A stretch of DNA of 64,000 nt. It comes from Bugulina stolonifera (Eukaryota > Bryozoa > Gymnolaemata > Cheilostomatida > Bugulidae). Positions within the stretch are counted from its first letter, which is position 1. Every line of letters begins with the position of its first letter. A model generated the notes under the pieces. That model worked only from the letters and a program-made list of their open reading frames with translations. It was not told the DNA's origin and did not search any database. The position numbers and the translations under genes are program-made. Where the stretch lies: NCBI GenBank assembly GCA_935421135.1, contig OW285197.1:7128223-7192222 (forward strand), given 5' to 3'. This document shows, piece by piece, positions 1 through 9,321 of this stretch.

Positions 1-1332
1 GAAGCCTATGGTTTCCATATTGCCAACCAGGTCTACAATCTTGTTGCTGTAAATTGCTGTTCATGATTTATTACTGTGTTGTACATTTCACCAACTAGGC
101 CTATAGTTTGCAGTCAGAAACTGATGAAGTAGTAGCATAGGCTATATATATTTGCTCTTTTTGGTTGATATGGAAGCAGATTTCTTCTTGCTCCCGATTC
201 AGTAGCTACTAATCAATCCTCTGCTACCATAAAAACCTTTATAGGCAGAATTAACAGGCACTTGGCAAAAGAATGAGGGCTGCAGGACTGCAACAGGGCA
301 GGTATAATAATAATTTCCATGGTTCCAAACATGGCAATGGGTATTCTCCAGTGACCTGATTGATCATTCATTGATCATTAGCATTAGTTATCGGATTTAC
401 AGCAAGCATTAGTTGGAAGCAATAGCTAATAAGTAAGTTCACTAAATTTAATACCAATCAATAACAACATGAAGAAAGCATAAAGACATGATAATTATAA
501 TTAATATTAATAATTTAATACATGTGATGATGGCGAAACTTCCAATTTTGAATTTAATAAATATTTGTTCAATACATACATGTACACTATGACTATTTAG
601 GCCTTAAGTACTATAACTACTATAGATATACTAATGAAATGTAAATAATAATTATCATACTAAGATATTTTAACCAGTGAAGTTGAAATTTAAATTAATA
701 ATATTTTTAAAATATTAATAATTATAATATATATAATTTAACATTAATTAAATATTAATATTACATATTTCATATTATCCTATTAGGCCTACTTTTAGTG
801 ATTCAACTGATTGCTACCTGATATTCTGATCGCTTGATTTCGAAATCCTAAATTAAAATTAATTAAATTGTACTACGCTTTTCCTTCATTTTAGAGAGTA
901 GGTCATGAGCAGAGAAGTATTTTCTAATGATGCATGTTGGATTCACTTTAACCAACAGGAACGCTATTGCATTGCAAATAACAATACTCGCTAGCTTTGA
1001 TTTCTTGCCAGCTAAAATATCAATCTCTATGCAAGTTTTGTTCACATATCTAGGTGCTATCACAAAGCATCCTAAACATCAGTCTAAAATAATTTCTATG
1101 CAATGAAAACATTATGAGTTTCACTTTGCTGAGCACAAGAGAAGACAACTCCAATTGCACTGTTAAAATGATCAAGAGAAGACAATCACTGCAATAAAGG
1201 CTGACTCTTGGAAAACATCACAATTAGCCAATGAAAAAGTCACACATTGTGGCCTTCATCATTGATGAATCATGCTTCAATGATTATTAACCCAATGCCT
1301 ACAGTGGTAATTCTTTTAAAATAATGCACCGC
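1..1332. other. Intergenic, AT-rich, no gene seen
   Basis: No open frame with convincing protein character and no splice-site-bounded exon was found. The stretch at about 480-780 is extremely AT-rich, with runs of ATTAATA-type sequence. I see no RNA gene here. Confidence 0.5.
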
Positions 1333-1367
1333 GTTGTCATTTCAGGGGACCCCCCTGAAATGACAAC
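1333..1367. repeat. Perfect 16-bp inverted repeat (hairpin)
   Basis: Two 16-base arms, GTTGTCATTTCAGGGG and its exact reverse complement, flank a 3-base spacer (1349-1351). It lies about 60 bp before the start of the 1.2 kb repeat copy at 1429. It could be a remnant of a small inverted-repeat transposon; no second copy was found in the window. Confidence 0.75.
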
Positions 1368-1428
1368 ATAGCGTATTGACATATTTTTGCAACGCGTACT
1401 GTAGTTGTTTTTGGCCAGGGATGGGCTG

Positions 1429-2645
1429 ACCGACAACATCTGAGCCATGTCATGGCTATCTGACGATTACACAGTAACACAGAAGAAAAACAAAACAAAA
1501 ATAAAAGACAATAGGCACATAACAGAGCAAAATAATTCAAACAATGCAGTAAATCACAGTAATCAAAATATAAATAAATGTAATTTTTTATATCTATAAA
1601 TTTTATTTAATAAAAAATGAAGAGTTTTTCACCGACTGGACGTAAAAGAATTATTTTACTTTTAGCCAGTGACAATGCTTTTTTCCCATCATATGTAATT
1701 ATTACAATGTTATAATAATATTATAATATAATACAACAATGATAATGGTACATGCACGTGCATATATTATAATATATCTGTAATAAATAGTGTAATGCAA
1801 TAGAATCAATTATAATGATAATAATATAAACTCGATTCGCCCACTTGAGATATTTACACATTTATTAATCACTCTTGATCTCATTCCGAAATTAGACAGA
1901 AGTTATGAAACAATGGAAATCAGTATTATTTCAATTATGTTATATGTGAGAGTGATATGTTTACCATAATATGCCGTTGTTTCGTAATTAGAAATTTATA
2001 TACAATCATTTACATACCAACCACGGTAGAACTGCATCCCTAGGCCAGTTGCTCAACGATGATACGTCAGTCACTATCTGTACTTATATATTTAGTTTCT
2101 TTTAATGTACTTACACTGCATGTACTTACACTGTATATTTATACTTCTTACTTTTACTTACACTGTACTATGTACTTACACTGTATAACCCAAGTTCCTA
2201 TGAAAGATAGGCAAGCATTCTACCACCACACTATCAGGTCCACAGTGACTGTATGGGGAAAACTAGCAATTAAAATGAGGGTACATGCTTGCTGGCTGCA
2301 TAACCACTAAATTAGAGGTGGGTACACACCGTATACTCCTGTATAACCACACTTTGAACACTGCATTGTATGTACTTATACTGTATGTTATTTATATACT
2401 TACCTTTAACTACACTACATAAATGTACTTACACTGTATCTACATTGCACCATATTATGTACTTACACAGAAAGTACTTACATTATGTGTAAATACTTGC
2501 ACTGTATAAATAATACATTTTATTTGTATGTACATGTAGGCTACTGTCACAGTGTGTACTTACAACAAGTACACATGTTCTTAGTACAAATAACTACACT
2601 TACAGATATACATGTACATGTATGACGTACATGATATATTATATA
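1429..2645. repeat. 1.2 kb dispersed repeat, copy 1
   Basis: This block matches 19208-20400 almost base for base, with only scattered substitutions and short indels. It starts at CCGACAACATCTGAGCC and ends at ACATGATATATTATATA in both copies. The right half is full of imperfect copies of a TGTACTTACACTGTA motif. It has no long open frame and no obvious terminal inverted repeat. It could be a non-autonomous transposon or a segmental duplication. Element 1 begins about 200 bp downstream of this copy and not of the other. Confidence 0.8.
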
Positions 2646-2837
2646 TCTTCTGCAACACTAACTCATAATCAATACTTCAGGAATTCTCGTACATCTCTCC
2701 GAGATCTCAGTTGCCTGTGCTACGTTATTAGGTATCGTACTGTGACATCTTCGTTAATTAAGATCTACTTTCGAAATATACATGTGGATACAATTTTTAA
2801 CTATTACAACAAAACTAACCCTGAAATCTTATTGGCT

Positions 2838-2843
2838 ACCGTG
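2838..2843. repeat. Target-site duplication, left, element 1
   Basis: The hexamer ACCGTG directly precedes the first base of element 1 and is repeated exactly after its last base (13257-13262). A 6-bp duplication is the hallmark of Polinton-type integrase insertion. Confidence 0.95.
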
Positions 2844-3486
2844 AGTAGTATAGTCAGTGCACTTCTAGACAGACACGCACTCATTGACCCCTGTTTTCAA
2901 CCAATCACAAGCCGGTATTTCCGATTTCAACCAATCACAGAAGAGCACAAAAATTTTGCACACGACCTTGCCAAGGTCACCCCAAAATCCCCCCTTCTGA
3001 TTGGTCGAAAAAACATTTGCACACTTGACCCCGAACCCGGCCACGACCCCTTCCCTCCCTCCTTCCCACCCTCCTCCCCTCCCCCTCCCCCACCTCCCCC
3101 ACCTCCCTCCTCCCCGCCACCGCCCTTGTCTCGTCCGCACCACCGCCACCGCCGCCGCCGCCACCACCGCCCTCACCACCGCCACCGCCGCCGCCACCAC
3201 CACCGTCCTCACCACCGCCGCCGCCACCGCCACCACCGCCACCGCCGCCACCACCACCACCACCACCGCCGCCGCCACCACCGCCGCCGCCATCACCGTC
3301 ATCACCGCCACCCCTCCTCCACCGCCGCCCACCCTCCCCCCGCAACCCCCACTCACCCGAACGACCGATCGTTTGAGGCGGTCAAGCCGCGTCCGCCCAC
3401 GTTGCGTGCGGCGCCGACCGTACACGTGGAGGCGACGCCGGTGCCCCGTATCCACCGGGCCAAGCGACTAGGCAGCGGCCCGCCGC
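2844..3486 (+). repeat. Left terminal inverted repeat, element 1
   Basis: About 643 bp repeated in inverse at 12631-13256. The outer 170 bp holds two forward CCAAT boxes exactly 30 bp apart (2901-2905 and 2931-2935) and one reverse box (3000-3004). The middle 300 bp is a pyrimidine-rich stretch leading into a long CCG/CCA/CCT triplet tract. The inner 130 bp is unique, GC-rich and dense in CpG. Base composition is completely unlike the AT-rich host. The triplet tract differs in length between the two ends, as expected from slippage. Confidence 0.93.
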
Positions 3487-3513
3487 CCATTCCGAGTTCC
3501 ACTGGGGTGGGAC

Positions 3514-3520
3514 TATAAAA
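3514..3520 (+). promoter_or_regulatory. TATA box for the first element gene
   Basis: TATAAAA lies 61 bp before the ATG at 3575, just inside the TIR. The same box is present at the equivalent place in element 2. Together with the TIR CCAAT boxes it makes a plausible eukaryote-type promoter. Confidence 0.6.
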
Positions 3521-3574
3521 GATAAGTTTGACTGATGATAGTATTAATACAAAGAAGACTTAGTCATAGCAAAC

Positions 3575-4916
3575 ATGTCTTTTCTCACCAAAGGAGCGGC
3601 GGGGAGATATGTACTTTTAAAGGAAGTCCTCCCGAAGTCTGTATGGGATTATATGATCAAAAGTAATATCGAAGAAACAAATAGTCCATGGATGTGGTAT
3701 TGGGTTGACAGACTCGCTCATAATTCCTTAGTGGTAGAGCTTGCCATCTATTTTAGAACACTTTCACTCTCTATGAATATCCCTTTTAAGATAGGAGAGG
3801 AAAAGTTGAGGAAGATGGCACTTTGTTATGAAGACTTAACAGGAGCTAGGTCAAGATTTTCATCTATGGTAGAAACAAAAAACGCATCCGTTTCTTCTCC
3901 CTTACTCCTTCTTAGGAATGCAGAGTTGTCAACCTGGTGTAGAGTGGAGGTTGAGAAGATTATTGAAGATAGAAACTGGGATGAAACTGGTGTGGGAGCG
4001 GAGGCCACTTTTAACACTCACTTCTTACTATATCTGGATAATGAACCTGGTGGGGAAGGCTCAAAGAATGAACTCTATCATAGAGTATTGAACATATTAA
4101 AGGATGGGGCAAGAAGATGTCGCTTTGAGGATGGGAAGGAGAAATCGCGAGCGAAGAGGAGTTACAATGAAGAAAGCATCCCTGGTTTAATTCTTAGTAG
4201 AGGTAATACGCTATATGCAGGGCGATTGTTTGGAGAACTAGATCCATCCAAAAATGGGTTAGAGGTGATAAGAAGCCCTTCACCAGGAGATGCTAGATTA
4301 GAGGTGAGAGAGACTTCTACAGGAGAGACTAACCAGGTTATGATAGAAGAGGCTGAAATGTGTGACATTGGAGAACTAGATTCATCCAAAAACGGGTTAG
4401 AGGTGATAAGAAGCCCTTCACCAGGAGAAGCTAGGGTGGAAGTGAGAGAGACTTCTACAGGAGAGAATAACCAGATTATGATAGAAGAGCAAACTCATGT
4501 AGAAACTAAAGAAGAGGTTGAAATGTGTGACAAAAGGGAACAAGAGATTAGAAAGATAGAACAAGAATTGGCACTAAAGAAAGTGGAATTGGCGGGAGCA
4601 CTGGGGTGGAAAGAAGCACTAGAGATGCAACAGAGAATTGATGCAAGAAAAGAGAGAAGAACAAAATCGCATTGCCTTCTTAGAAAAAAAGTTAACAGAG
4701 GAAAGAATGGAAAAAGAGAGGTTAATGATGGAAATCGAGCGTTTGCAAAAAGAAGAAGAAGAAGAAGAAGAAGAAGAAAAAATGGATAGTGTATCAATTA
4801 TTGATCACATAATTCCCCACCTGGCTAACAAACTAGATGATGATGATGCAAAAGCAGAAGGGGAAGATACTAAACTGCCACAGTGGGTTCCAACAGGAGA
4901 AAGTAATGATGAATAA
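3575..4916 (+). pseudogene. Unknown coiled-coil protein of the element, frameshifted copy
   Basis: Function not recognised. The first 200 or so residues form a mixed alpha/beta-looking region without known motifs. A 46-codon tandem duplication follows (4232-4369 and 4370 to about 4489; each unit starts GELD.SKNGLE). A long charged coiled coil makes up the C-terminal third. Relative to the element 2 copy (442 aa, 50882-52210), one extra A in a short A-run near 4664-4667 shifts the frame, so the + frame from 3575 stops at 4789 with a false arginine-rich tail. The original frame continues to 4916. A GAA tract near 4755-4780 is also longer here. The position next to the TIR is where other elements carry replication genes, but no helicase or polymerase motif is visible. 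Confidence 0.8.
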
Positions 4917-4956
4917 AAGTGTATAGATTCCAATTGTTCTCTCAAACAAGGGCAAG

Positions 4957-5364
4957 ATGTCAAAGCAAGAGGTAGTATGTAGAAATGAGAATTATGAAGA
5001 TGTGGCTGATGGTCTCTTAGATGAAGTAGTAGCTATCTCTGCTGAAGAGGGAAGGGAGCAAATAGGAGAGAGAAGCAACAAAAGAAAGAAGTTCACATTC
5101 TACATAATCATAATACTATTTATACTTTCTTGCTCATCTTTATCCCCATCAGTTTACACATATCTAAGTGATAGGGAACCACCCAATGGCAAAGACAAAG
5201 GAGTACTTAAGCAAGGACACTTTTTAAAAACAAACACAACTCTATTAGCTACTCAACTGGATCAGCATGCGTACACACCAAGAAATCGATCTTCGCTTGC
5301 AGAGTCCCTTCACAGCTCTAGTCTGTGGTCCAACAGGGAGTGGAAAAACGGAACTACTATTTAG
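4957..5364 (+). CDS. Small single-pass membrane protein of the element
   Basis: 135 aa. Residues 1-45 are acidic. A basic stretch (NKRKK) then precedes one hydrophobic segment (FYIIIILFILSC, about residues 47-65), followed by a 70-residue polar tail: a type II or tail-exposed membrane protein. No family recognised. The last 98 bp overlap the packaging ATPase in a different frame, and both frames stay open in element 2 (50434-50841). Overlap and conservation argue for a real gene, although a spliced form that avoids the overlap cannot be excluded. Adjacent TATAGA and TTCTCTC at about 4922-4945 may be its promoter. Confidence 0.65.
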   Translation: MSKQEVVCRNENYEDVADGLLDEVVAISAEEGREQIGERSNKRKKFTFYIIIILFILSCSSLSPSVYTYLSDREPPNGKDKGVLKQGHFLKTNTTLLATQLDQHAYTPRNRSSLAESLHSSSLWSNREWKNGTTI

Positions 5365-5926
5365 TCTTATTAAGAGAGTTGATGAAATTGCTTCACCCAC
5401 TCCTGTTGAAATCATTTACTGCTATGGAGTTTGGCAACGACGCTTTGAGGATTACAAAGATAAAGTAAGGTTTCATTCAGGACTCATTGATGTAGAGATG
5501 GATATAGAGCGTGATGGGAAGAATCGCTGGCTCATCATTGATGACTTGATGGGTGAAGTCGGGGGGAAAGAGACTACTAATGCAATCTTTACAAAGTTCA
5601 GTCACCACCTGAACATAAGCGTCTTTTTCTTACTACAGAACCTTTTCCCGAAAGATAATAGAACAGTGTCAATAAACTCACAGTACTTTTTCTTGTTCAA
5701 GAACCCCAGAGACGGAATGTCTGTTACCAATCTTGCAAAGCAGGCTTTTCCTCAGAGTACAAGAGCTGTTCAAGAAGCTTTTAGTGATGCTACACGTAAG
5801 CCACACTCTTTTCTATTCTTGAATCTTCGCCAGGAAACCCCGGAGTGGGCTAGACTGATAGGTAATTTTGCTTCTGAGCACTCTCCCATGACTGTATATA
5901 TCCCGAATACCCTGGAATATAAGTAG
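5267..5926 (+). CDS. Packaging ATPase, A32/FtsK-HerA type
   Basis: 219 aa. Walker A is GPTGSGKT at residues 21-28. Walker B is LIIDD at 89-93. A conserved FLLQNLF segment at about 121 and a FKNPRD segment further on fit the sensor region of poxvirus A32 and Polinton packaging ATPases. This enzyme drives viral genomic DNA into a preformed capsid. The length is typical of the small ATPases in Polintons. The ATG at 5267 is preferred because it leaves just enough N-terminal sequence before the first beta strand. The element 2 copy (49872-50531) is nearly identical. Confidence 0.93.
   Translation: MRTHQEIDLRLQSPFTALVCGPTGSGKTELLFSLIKRVDEIASPTPVEIIYCYGVWQRRFEDYKDKVRFHSGLIDVEMDIERDGKNRWLIIDDLMGEVGGKETTNAIFTKFSHHLNISVFFLLQNLFPKDNRTVSINSQYFFLFKNPRDGMSVTNLAKQAFPQSTRAVQEAFSDATRKPHSFLFLNLRQETPEWARLIGNFASEHSPMTVYIPNTLEYK
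5918..5923 (+). promoter_or_regulatory. TATA-like box before the glycine-rich virion gene
   Basis: TATAAG overlaps the end of the ATPase gene and is followed about 20 bp later by a CTCTACTCTCTCC pyrimidine initiator-like tract. The TATA-plus-CTC arrangement recurs before the penton-like and capsid genes. Confidence 0.4.
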
Positions 5927-5991
5927 CATTCACATCTCTACTCTCTCCATAAACTGTCTTGGACTCGGAGAGAGCACATCCATCATCAAGC

Positions 5992-6357
5992 ATGAGATAC
6001 ATTAATTCGCCCAAGTATTCTCCAAGGTTGAGGAGGAATGCCTTGAGTATATATGCACTGACAAAAGCATCTGCAACCATCAGAGATTCAACCATTGCTG
6101 AGGCTAACAAAGACCTTATACTCGCTCTTGTTGAGTGTGCTAGAAATGTATTATTAGGTAATGTTCATCTGACTACCGCTCAGTTGAACTCTCTACGCTG
6201 ACATAGAAGGGCCATTGAGGATCTCACCAACTCTCGTACTAGTGTGAGGCAGAAAAAGTTAATCCTACAACGTGGTGGATTTTTAGGTCTTCTTTTGAAG
6301 CCATTGGCAAGTTTACTCGGAGGTGTGCTTGGTGGATTAGGTGGTGGACAAAGGTGA
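5992..6357 (+). pseudogene. Small basic virion-like protein with glycine-rich hydrophobic tail, nonsense-mutated
   Basis: In element 2 this is a 121-residue protein counted from the ATG used here (49441-49806). It has a helical, arginine-rich body ending in an RGGFLGLL segment and a hydrophobic Gly/Leu-rich C-terminus. Proteins of this layout sit between ATPase and integrase in many metazoan Polinton/adintovirus-like elements and are thought to be minor virion components; their exact role is unknown. In element 1 a TGA at 6199-6201 (codon 70) interrupts the frame, while the remainder stays open to the normal stop at 6355-6357. The stop lies one base before the next gene's ATG. Confidence 0.8.
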
Positions 6358-6358
6358 A

Positions 6359-6928
6359 ATGAGTCTCAAGTTTTCTAAAAAGTATCTTCTTATGGATAAA
6401 CATACATATGAATCAATGAATAGTAGAAACAACAAAAAAGAAGGAGAGCATCTACCCTCACTCTCTACAAATGGGGATCTACTCCTGGCAGAAAAAAGCA
6501 GAAAAGATGTAATATCTAACCTCAAAAACCCTAATACAGACATCTACTCTCAGCTAGAGCAACATACTCATAGAATGAATAAGTTCCTAAAAGAGTTGGA
6601 GAGATCACGCCATCCCCAGCAGGAGTTGTATAATACATTAGAGGGAATTAACACTAGATTTAATGAAATGCATACATGGAGACAAAGAGAAGAAAAAGCA
6701 CAAGAGCGAGGGCGAGAGAAAAAAAGAGATGATGAAAAGAGGCGAAGTGGCTCAAGGTCACCACTCCCATACCCATATAGGAGAGAAACAAAACCAGAGA
6801 AGTCAGAAGCTGGCGCACGTTGGAGTAGGAAGGGTGATAATAGAAGTCCTATCAAAACTAGGTCTAGGCGAAAGCTTCCTAAAACCCCTTTTGCAAGCGA
6901 TAGTAAAAAAGAAAGATGGATGATATAG
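6359..6928 (+). CDS. Basic, charged coiled-coil protein of the element
   Basis: 189 aa from the ATG at 6359. The N-terminus starts MSLKFSKKYLLM. The middle is predicted helical (LEQH..RMNKFLKELE). The C-terminal 80 residues are rich in Arg, Lys, Ser and Glu, with SRSPLP and SRRKLPKTP patches resembling nuclear or nucleic-acid-binding tails. No enzymatic motif. It starts one base after the preceding stop and ends inside the integrase gene (13-bp overlap). The element 2 copy (48870-49439) is intact. A similar gene occurs at this place in related elements, but its function is not established. Confidence 0.75.
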   Translation: MSLKFSKKYLLMDKHTYESMNSRNNKKEGEHLPSLSTNGDLLLAEKSRKDVISNLKNPNTDIYSQLEQHTHRMNKFLKELERSRHPQQELYNTLEGINTRFNEMHTWRQREEKAQERGREKKRDDEKRRSGSRSPLPYPYRRETKPEKSEAGARWSRKGDNRSPIKTRSRRKLPKTPFASDSKKERWMI

Positions 6929-7986
6929 ATGAAGGTCTACGCGATATTTACTTCTCCCCTCCTCAACCACCATCTTTTGGAGGAAAGAGAAAGTTAGTTT
7001 TAGTTTCTCCTCCTGGTATTAATGAGAATGATGTTGAGAAGTGGTTGAGAAGTCAAGACGCATACACTCTTCATCGCCCGATTAGAATGAAGTTTACAAG
7101 GAGAAAAACGTTTGTGAGTGGGATTGGTGAACAACTCCAGGCAGATCTCGTGGATGTGCGTGCGCACAAGGACTCAAATGATGGAGTAACATTTTTGCTC
7201 ACCTGCATAGATGCCTTCTCACGGAAAGCATGGATCTTTCCTCTTCATTCCAAGTCTGGTCTGGAAGTGTCCAATGCACTCATCTCTCTATTCGAAAATG
7301 AAAGCTTTAGACAAATACAAACTGATAAAGGTAAGGAGTTCCTAAACAGAAGAGTGAGCGAAGTGCTAAAGAAGTATGGAGTTAGCCATTTCACCTCTGA
7401 GAATGAGATCATCAAGGCTGCTCTTGTTGAACGCTTTAATAGAACATTGAGAGGGAAAATTCATCGTCTACTCACTTATAGAGGAGATGGACGCTACTTA
7501 GAAGATGTAGAAGACCTAGTACAAGGATATAACAACAGTTTTAATAGGTCAATTGGAATGAAACCTATTGAGGTTGATTACGATAATCAAGAAGAGGTTT
7601 GGGTTCGGTTAAATGAGTTCTCACCTAAACGATGGTTAAAGAAAACAAGAGTAAAATATTCACCAGGTGATCATGTTCGGATTTCGATGGCCCGTAGTAG
7701 CTTTGAGTGAGGGTTCACACCAAACTGGTCAACCGAGATATTCACCATAAAAGCAGTCAAGGCACATACCTCACCCCCTGTCTATACACTGGAAGACCTA
7801 AACAAAGAAGGAGTAGATGGAACATTCTATGCACAAGAATTGCAACATGTTAACCTACCTGAAATCTTTAGAGTTGAGAAAGTAATACGTAAGCGGAGAA
7901 GGAGAGGAAAAGAAGAGAGTTTCGTGAAATGGAGTGGTTATCCCTCTTCATTTAATAGTTGGATAGATTCTAGTCAGTTTGTGTAA
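6916..7986 (+). pseudogene. DDE integrase with C-terminal chromodomain, nonsense-mutated
   Basis: Retrovirus-like integrase of the Polinton family. Catalytic residues are visible as D77 (QADLVD), D137 (QTDKGKEF) and E172 (VERFNRT). The C-terminus (about 317-356) is a chromodomain-like module with FVKWSGYP and a final SWID. In this copy a TGA at 7708-7710 (codon 265) replaces an arginine codon present in element 2, a CpG-type C-to-T change. The remaining 91 codons stay open to 7986. The truncated product would keep the catalytic core but lose the linker and chromodomain. The ATG at 6916 overlaps the preceding gene. Confidence 0.92.
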
Positions 7987-7998
7987 AATCAAAGGTAG

Positions 7999-8006
7999 TA
8001 TAAATT
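7999..8006 (+). promoter_or_regulatory. TATA box before the penton-like gene
   Basis: TATAAATT lies 42 bp before the ATG at 8041, with TTGCTCACTCTC about 20 bp after it. The box and the CTC-rich tract are conserved in element 2. Confidence 0.5.
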
Positions 8007-8040
8007 CAATATGTAAGTTCAGTTTTGCTCACTCTCAAAG

Positions 8041-8787
8041 ATGGCCTTCAATGTCACACTTACCTCAAATGTCCGCATCGGTGGGAGTGACACAAACACC
8101 AATGCTCACTTCATTACGAAGCTAGCCAAGACATTGAAGCTTCACTCATCTCAGTGGGAGGTTGGGTTACTTGACATTCAGTACCCCGCATCCTGGAGAA
8201 ATGTAGAAGATGGCTATGTAGTGGTTACGAATACAAAAGATGGAGTCGAACGAAAATGTGAAATCAGGAGTGGAAGGTATGCTTCCATGGGTGAACTTTT
8301 GAGTGAGATCAATAGAATACTAATAAACTACGACTTAGAAAAAGTAGTGAGCTTTTACTATGATAGTCTACGGAATGAAACTTTCCTCATGTTGAGAGAA
8401 CAGGAACACTCTGTCATGATGTCACGTGATGTTGCGTGGGTGTTGGGATTCAAGCCTGATGTAGAATATGCTGCGGAAATCAACAGGAGTCAACACCCTC
8501 CAGACATCAATGCTGGTTTTACATCCCTCTATGTCTACTCCTCCGTAGTCTCACCAAGACATGTTGGAGATAGTCTAGTCCCCCTACTTCGCACAGTTCC
8601 TATAACAGAGAGTGAAAGAAATAGCACCGTTTTCTTTGAGTTTTCGAATGTTCAATACTCTCCAGTGTCTAATACAAGCACAGACCTCATCGAGGTAGAT
8701 ATAAGACGTGATGACGGAGAAAGGGTCTCATTTCGTAGTGGAAAGGTTGTGCTGACGGTTCGTTTCAGACCGCGTGGAGAGAAATAG
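8041..8787 (+). CDS. Penton-like minor capsid protein
   Basis: 248 aa. The start (FNVTLTSN), the segment WEVGLLDIQYP at about residues 40-50 and the overall beta-rich composition match the family that precedes the pVI-like and major capsid genes in adintovirus/Polinton-type elements. That family is interpreted as a single-jelly-roll penton. It would form the fivefold vertices of the virion. The assignment rests on family resemblance and synteny; no fold was computed. Element 2 copy: 47011-47757. The stop here is TAG, with an 18-bp gap to the next ATG. Confidence 0.8.
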   Translation: MAFNVTLTSNVRIGGSDTNTNAHFITKLAKTLKLHSSQWEVGLLDIQYPASWRNVEDGYVVVTNTKDGVERKCEIRSGRYASMGELLSEINRILINYDLEKVVSFYYDSLRNETFLMLREQEHSVMMSRDVAWVLGFKPDVEYAAEINRSQHPPDINAGFTSLYVYSSVVSPRHVGDSLVPLLRTVPITESERNSTVFFEFSNVQYSPVSNTSTDLIEVDIRRDDGERVSFRSGKVVLTVRFRPRGEK

Positions 8788-8805
8788 TACAGACAGAGAA
8801 ATAAC

Positions 8806-9216
8806 ATGGTCCCTCGCATAGTTCCATATTTTCCTGATGAGTCAGGTGAGATGTATGAAGACTATTATGCAAACCAGGTGGGAGAGGGAATGAGTGTGTA
8901 CAGGGGAAAACCTATTATGACGGGTAATGGGATCGGCTCACTCTTTTCTGGACTGGCCCGAGGGGTCCTTCCCATGCTAAAGAATGGTGCCAAAACTATT
9001 GGGAAAAAGCTATTGACTACTGGAGCTTCGGTTCTGGGAGATGTAATCAAGGGAGAAAACTTCAAATCTTCTGCAGCAAAACGTTTTCGTGAAGCTGGTG
9101 GGGATCTTCTAGGTGATGTAGAAGACGAACTACGTGAATCACCCGCCAAACGTGCACGAGTTAGTCAAAAGTCTACAAAGAAGAAACGTAAAGGAAGAAA
9201 AACAGTTTTTGACTAA
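8806..9216 (+). CDS. pVI-like minor capsid/core protein
   Basis: 136 aa. Residues 40-75 hold a Gly-rich amphipathic segment (GNGIGSLFSGLARG) and a GKKLLTTGASVLGDV helix. A lysine/arginine-rich tail (KKKRKGRK) follows. This layout resembles adenovirus pVI-type cement or membrane-lytic proteins, which sit between penton and hexon genes. Function is inferred from position and layout. The equivalent in element 2 (46599-47009) starts with Met-Ala instead of Met-Val. Confidence 0.7.
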   Translation: MVPRIVPYFPDESGEMYEDYYANQVGEGMSVYRGKPIMTGNGIGSLFSGLARGVLPMLKNGAKTIGKKLLTTGASVLGDVIKGENFKSSAAKRFREAGGDLLGDVEDELRESPAKRARVSQKSTKKKRKGRKTVFD

Positions 9217-9228
9217 ATGAAAGATAAA

Positions 9229-9236
9229 TATATAAT
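9229..9236 (+). promoter_or_regulatory. TATA-like box before the major capsid gene
   Basis: TATATAAT lies 93 bp before the capsid ATG and is followed by CCTATACTCACCACTCCCC. This is the third occurrence of TATA plus a CTC-rich tract in the element. Confidence 0.45.
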
Positions 9237-9321
9237 CCACACCTATACTCACCACTCCCCACTCTTAGACAAACGTTTGTAGGAGCAAGTACTAGATGGA
9301 AAAACTCTCACACTATCGAAC

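Noticed and set aside
2865..3471. Long poly-Gly, poly-Pro, poly-Ala and poly-Arg/His frames in the TIRs (also 12593-13235, 42225-42977, 52314-53018)
   Set aside because: They come from the triplet tract being open in several frames on both strands; composition and position say non-coding.
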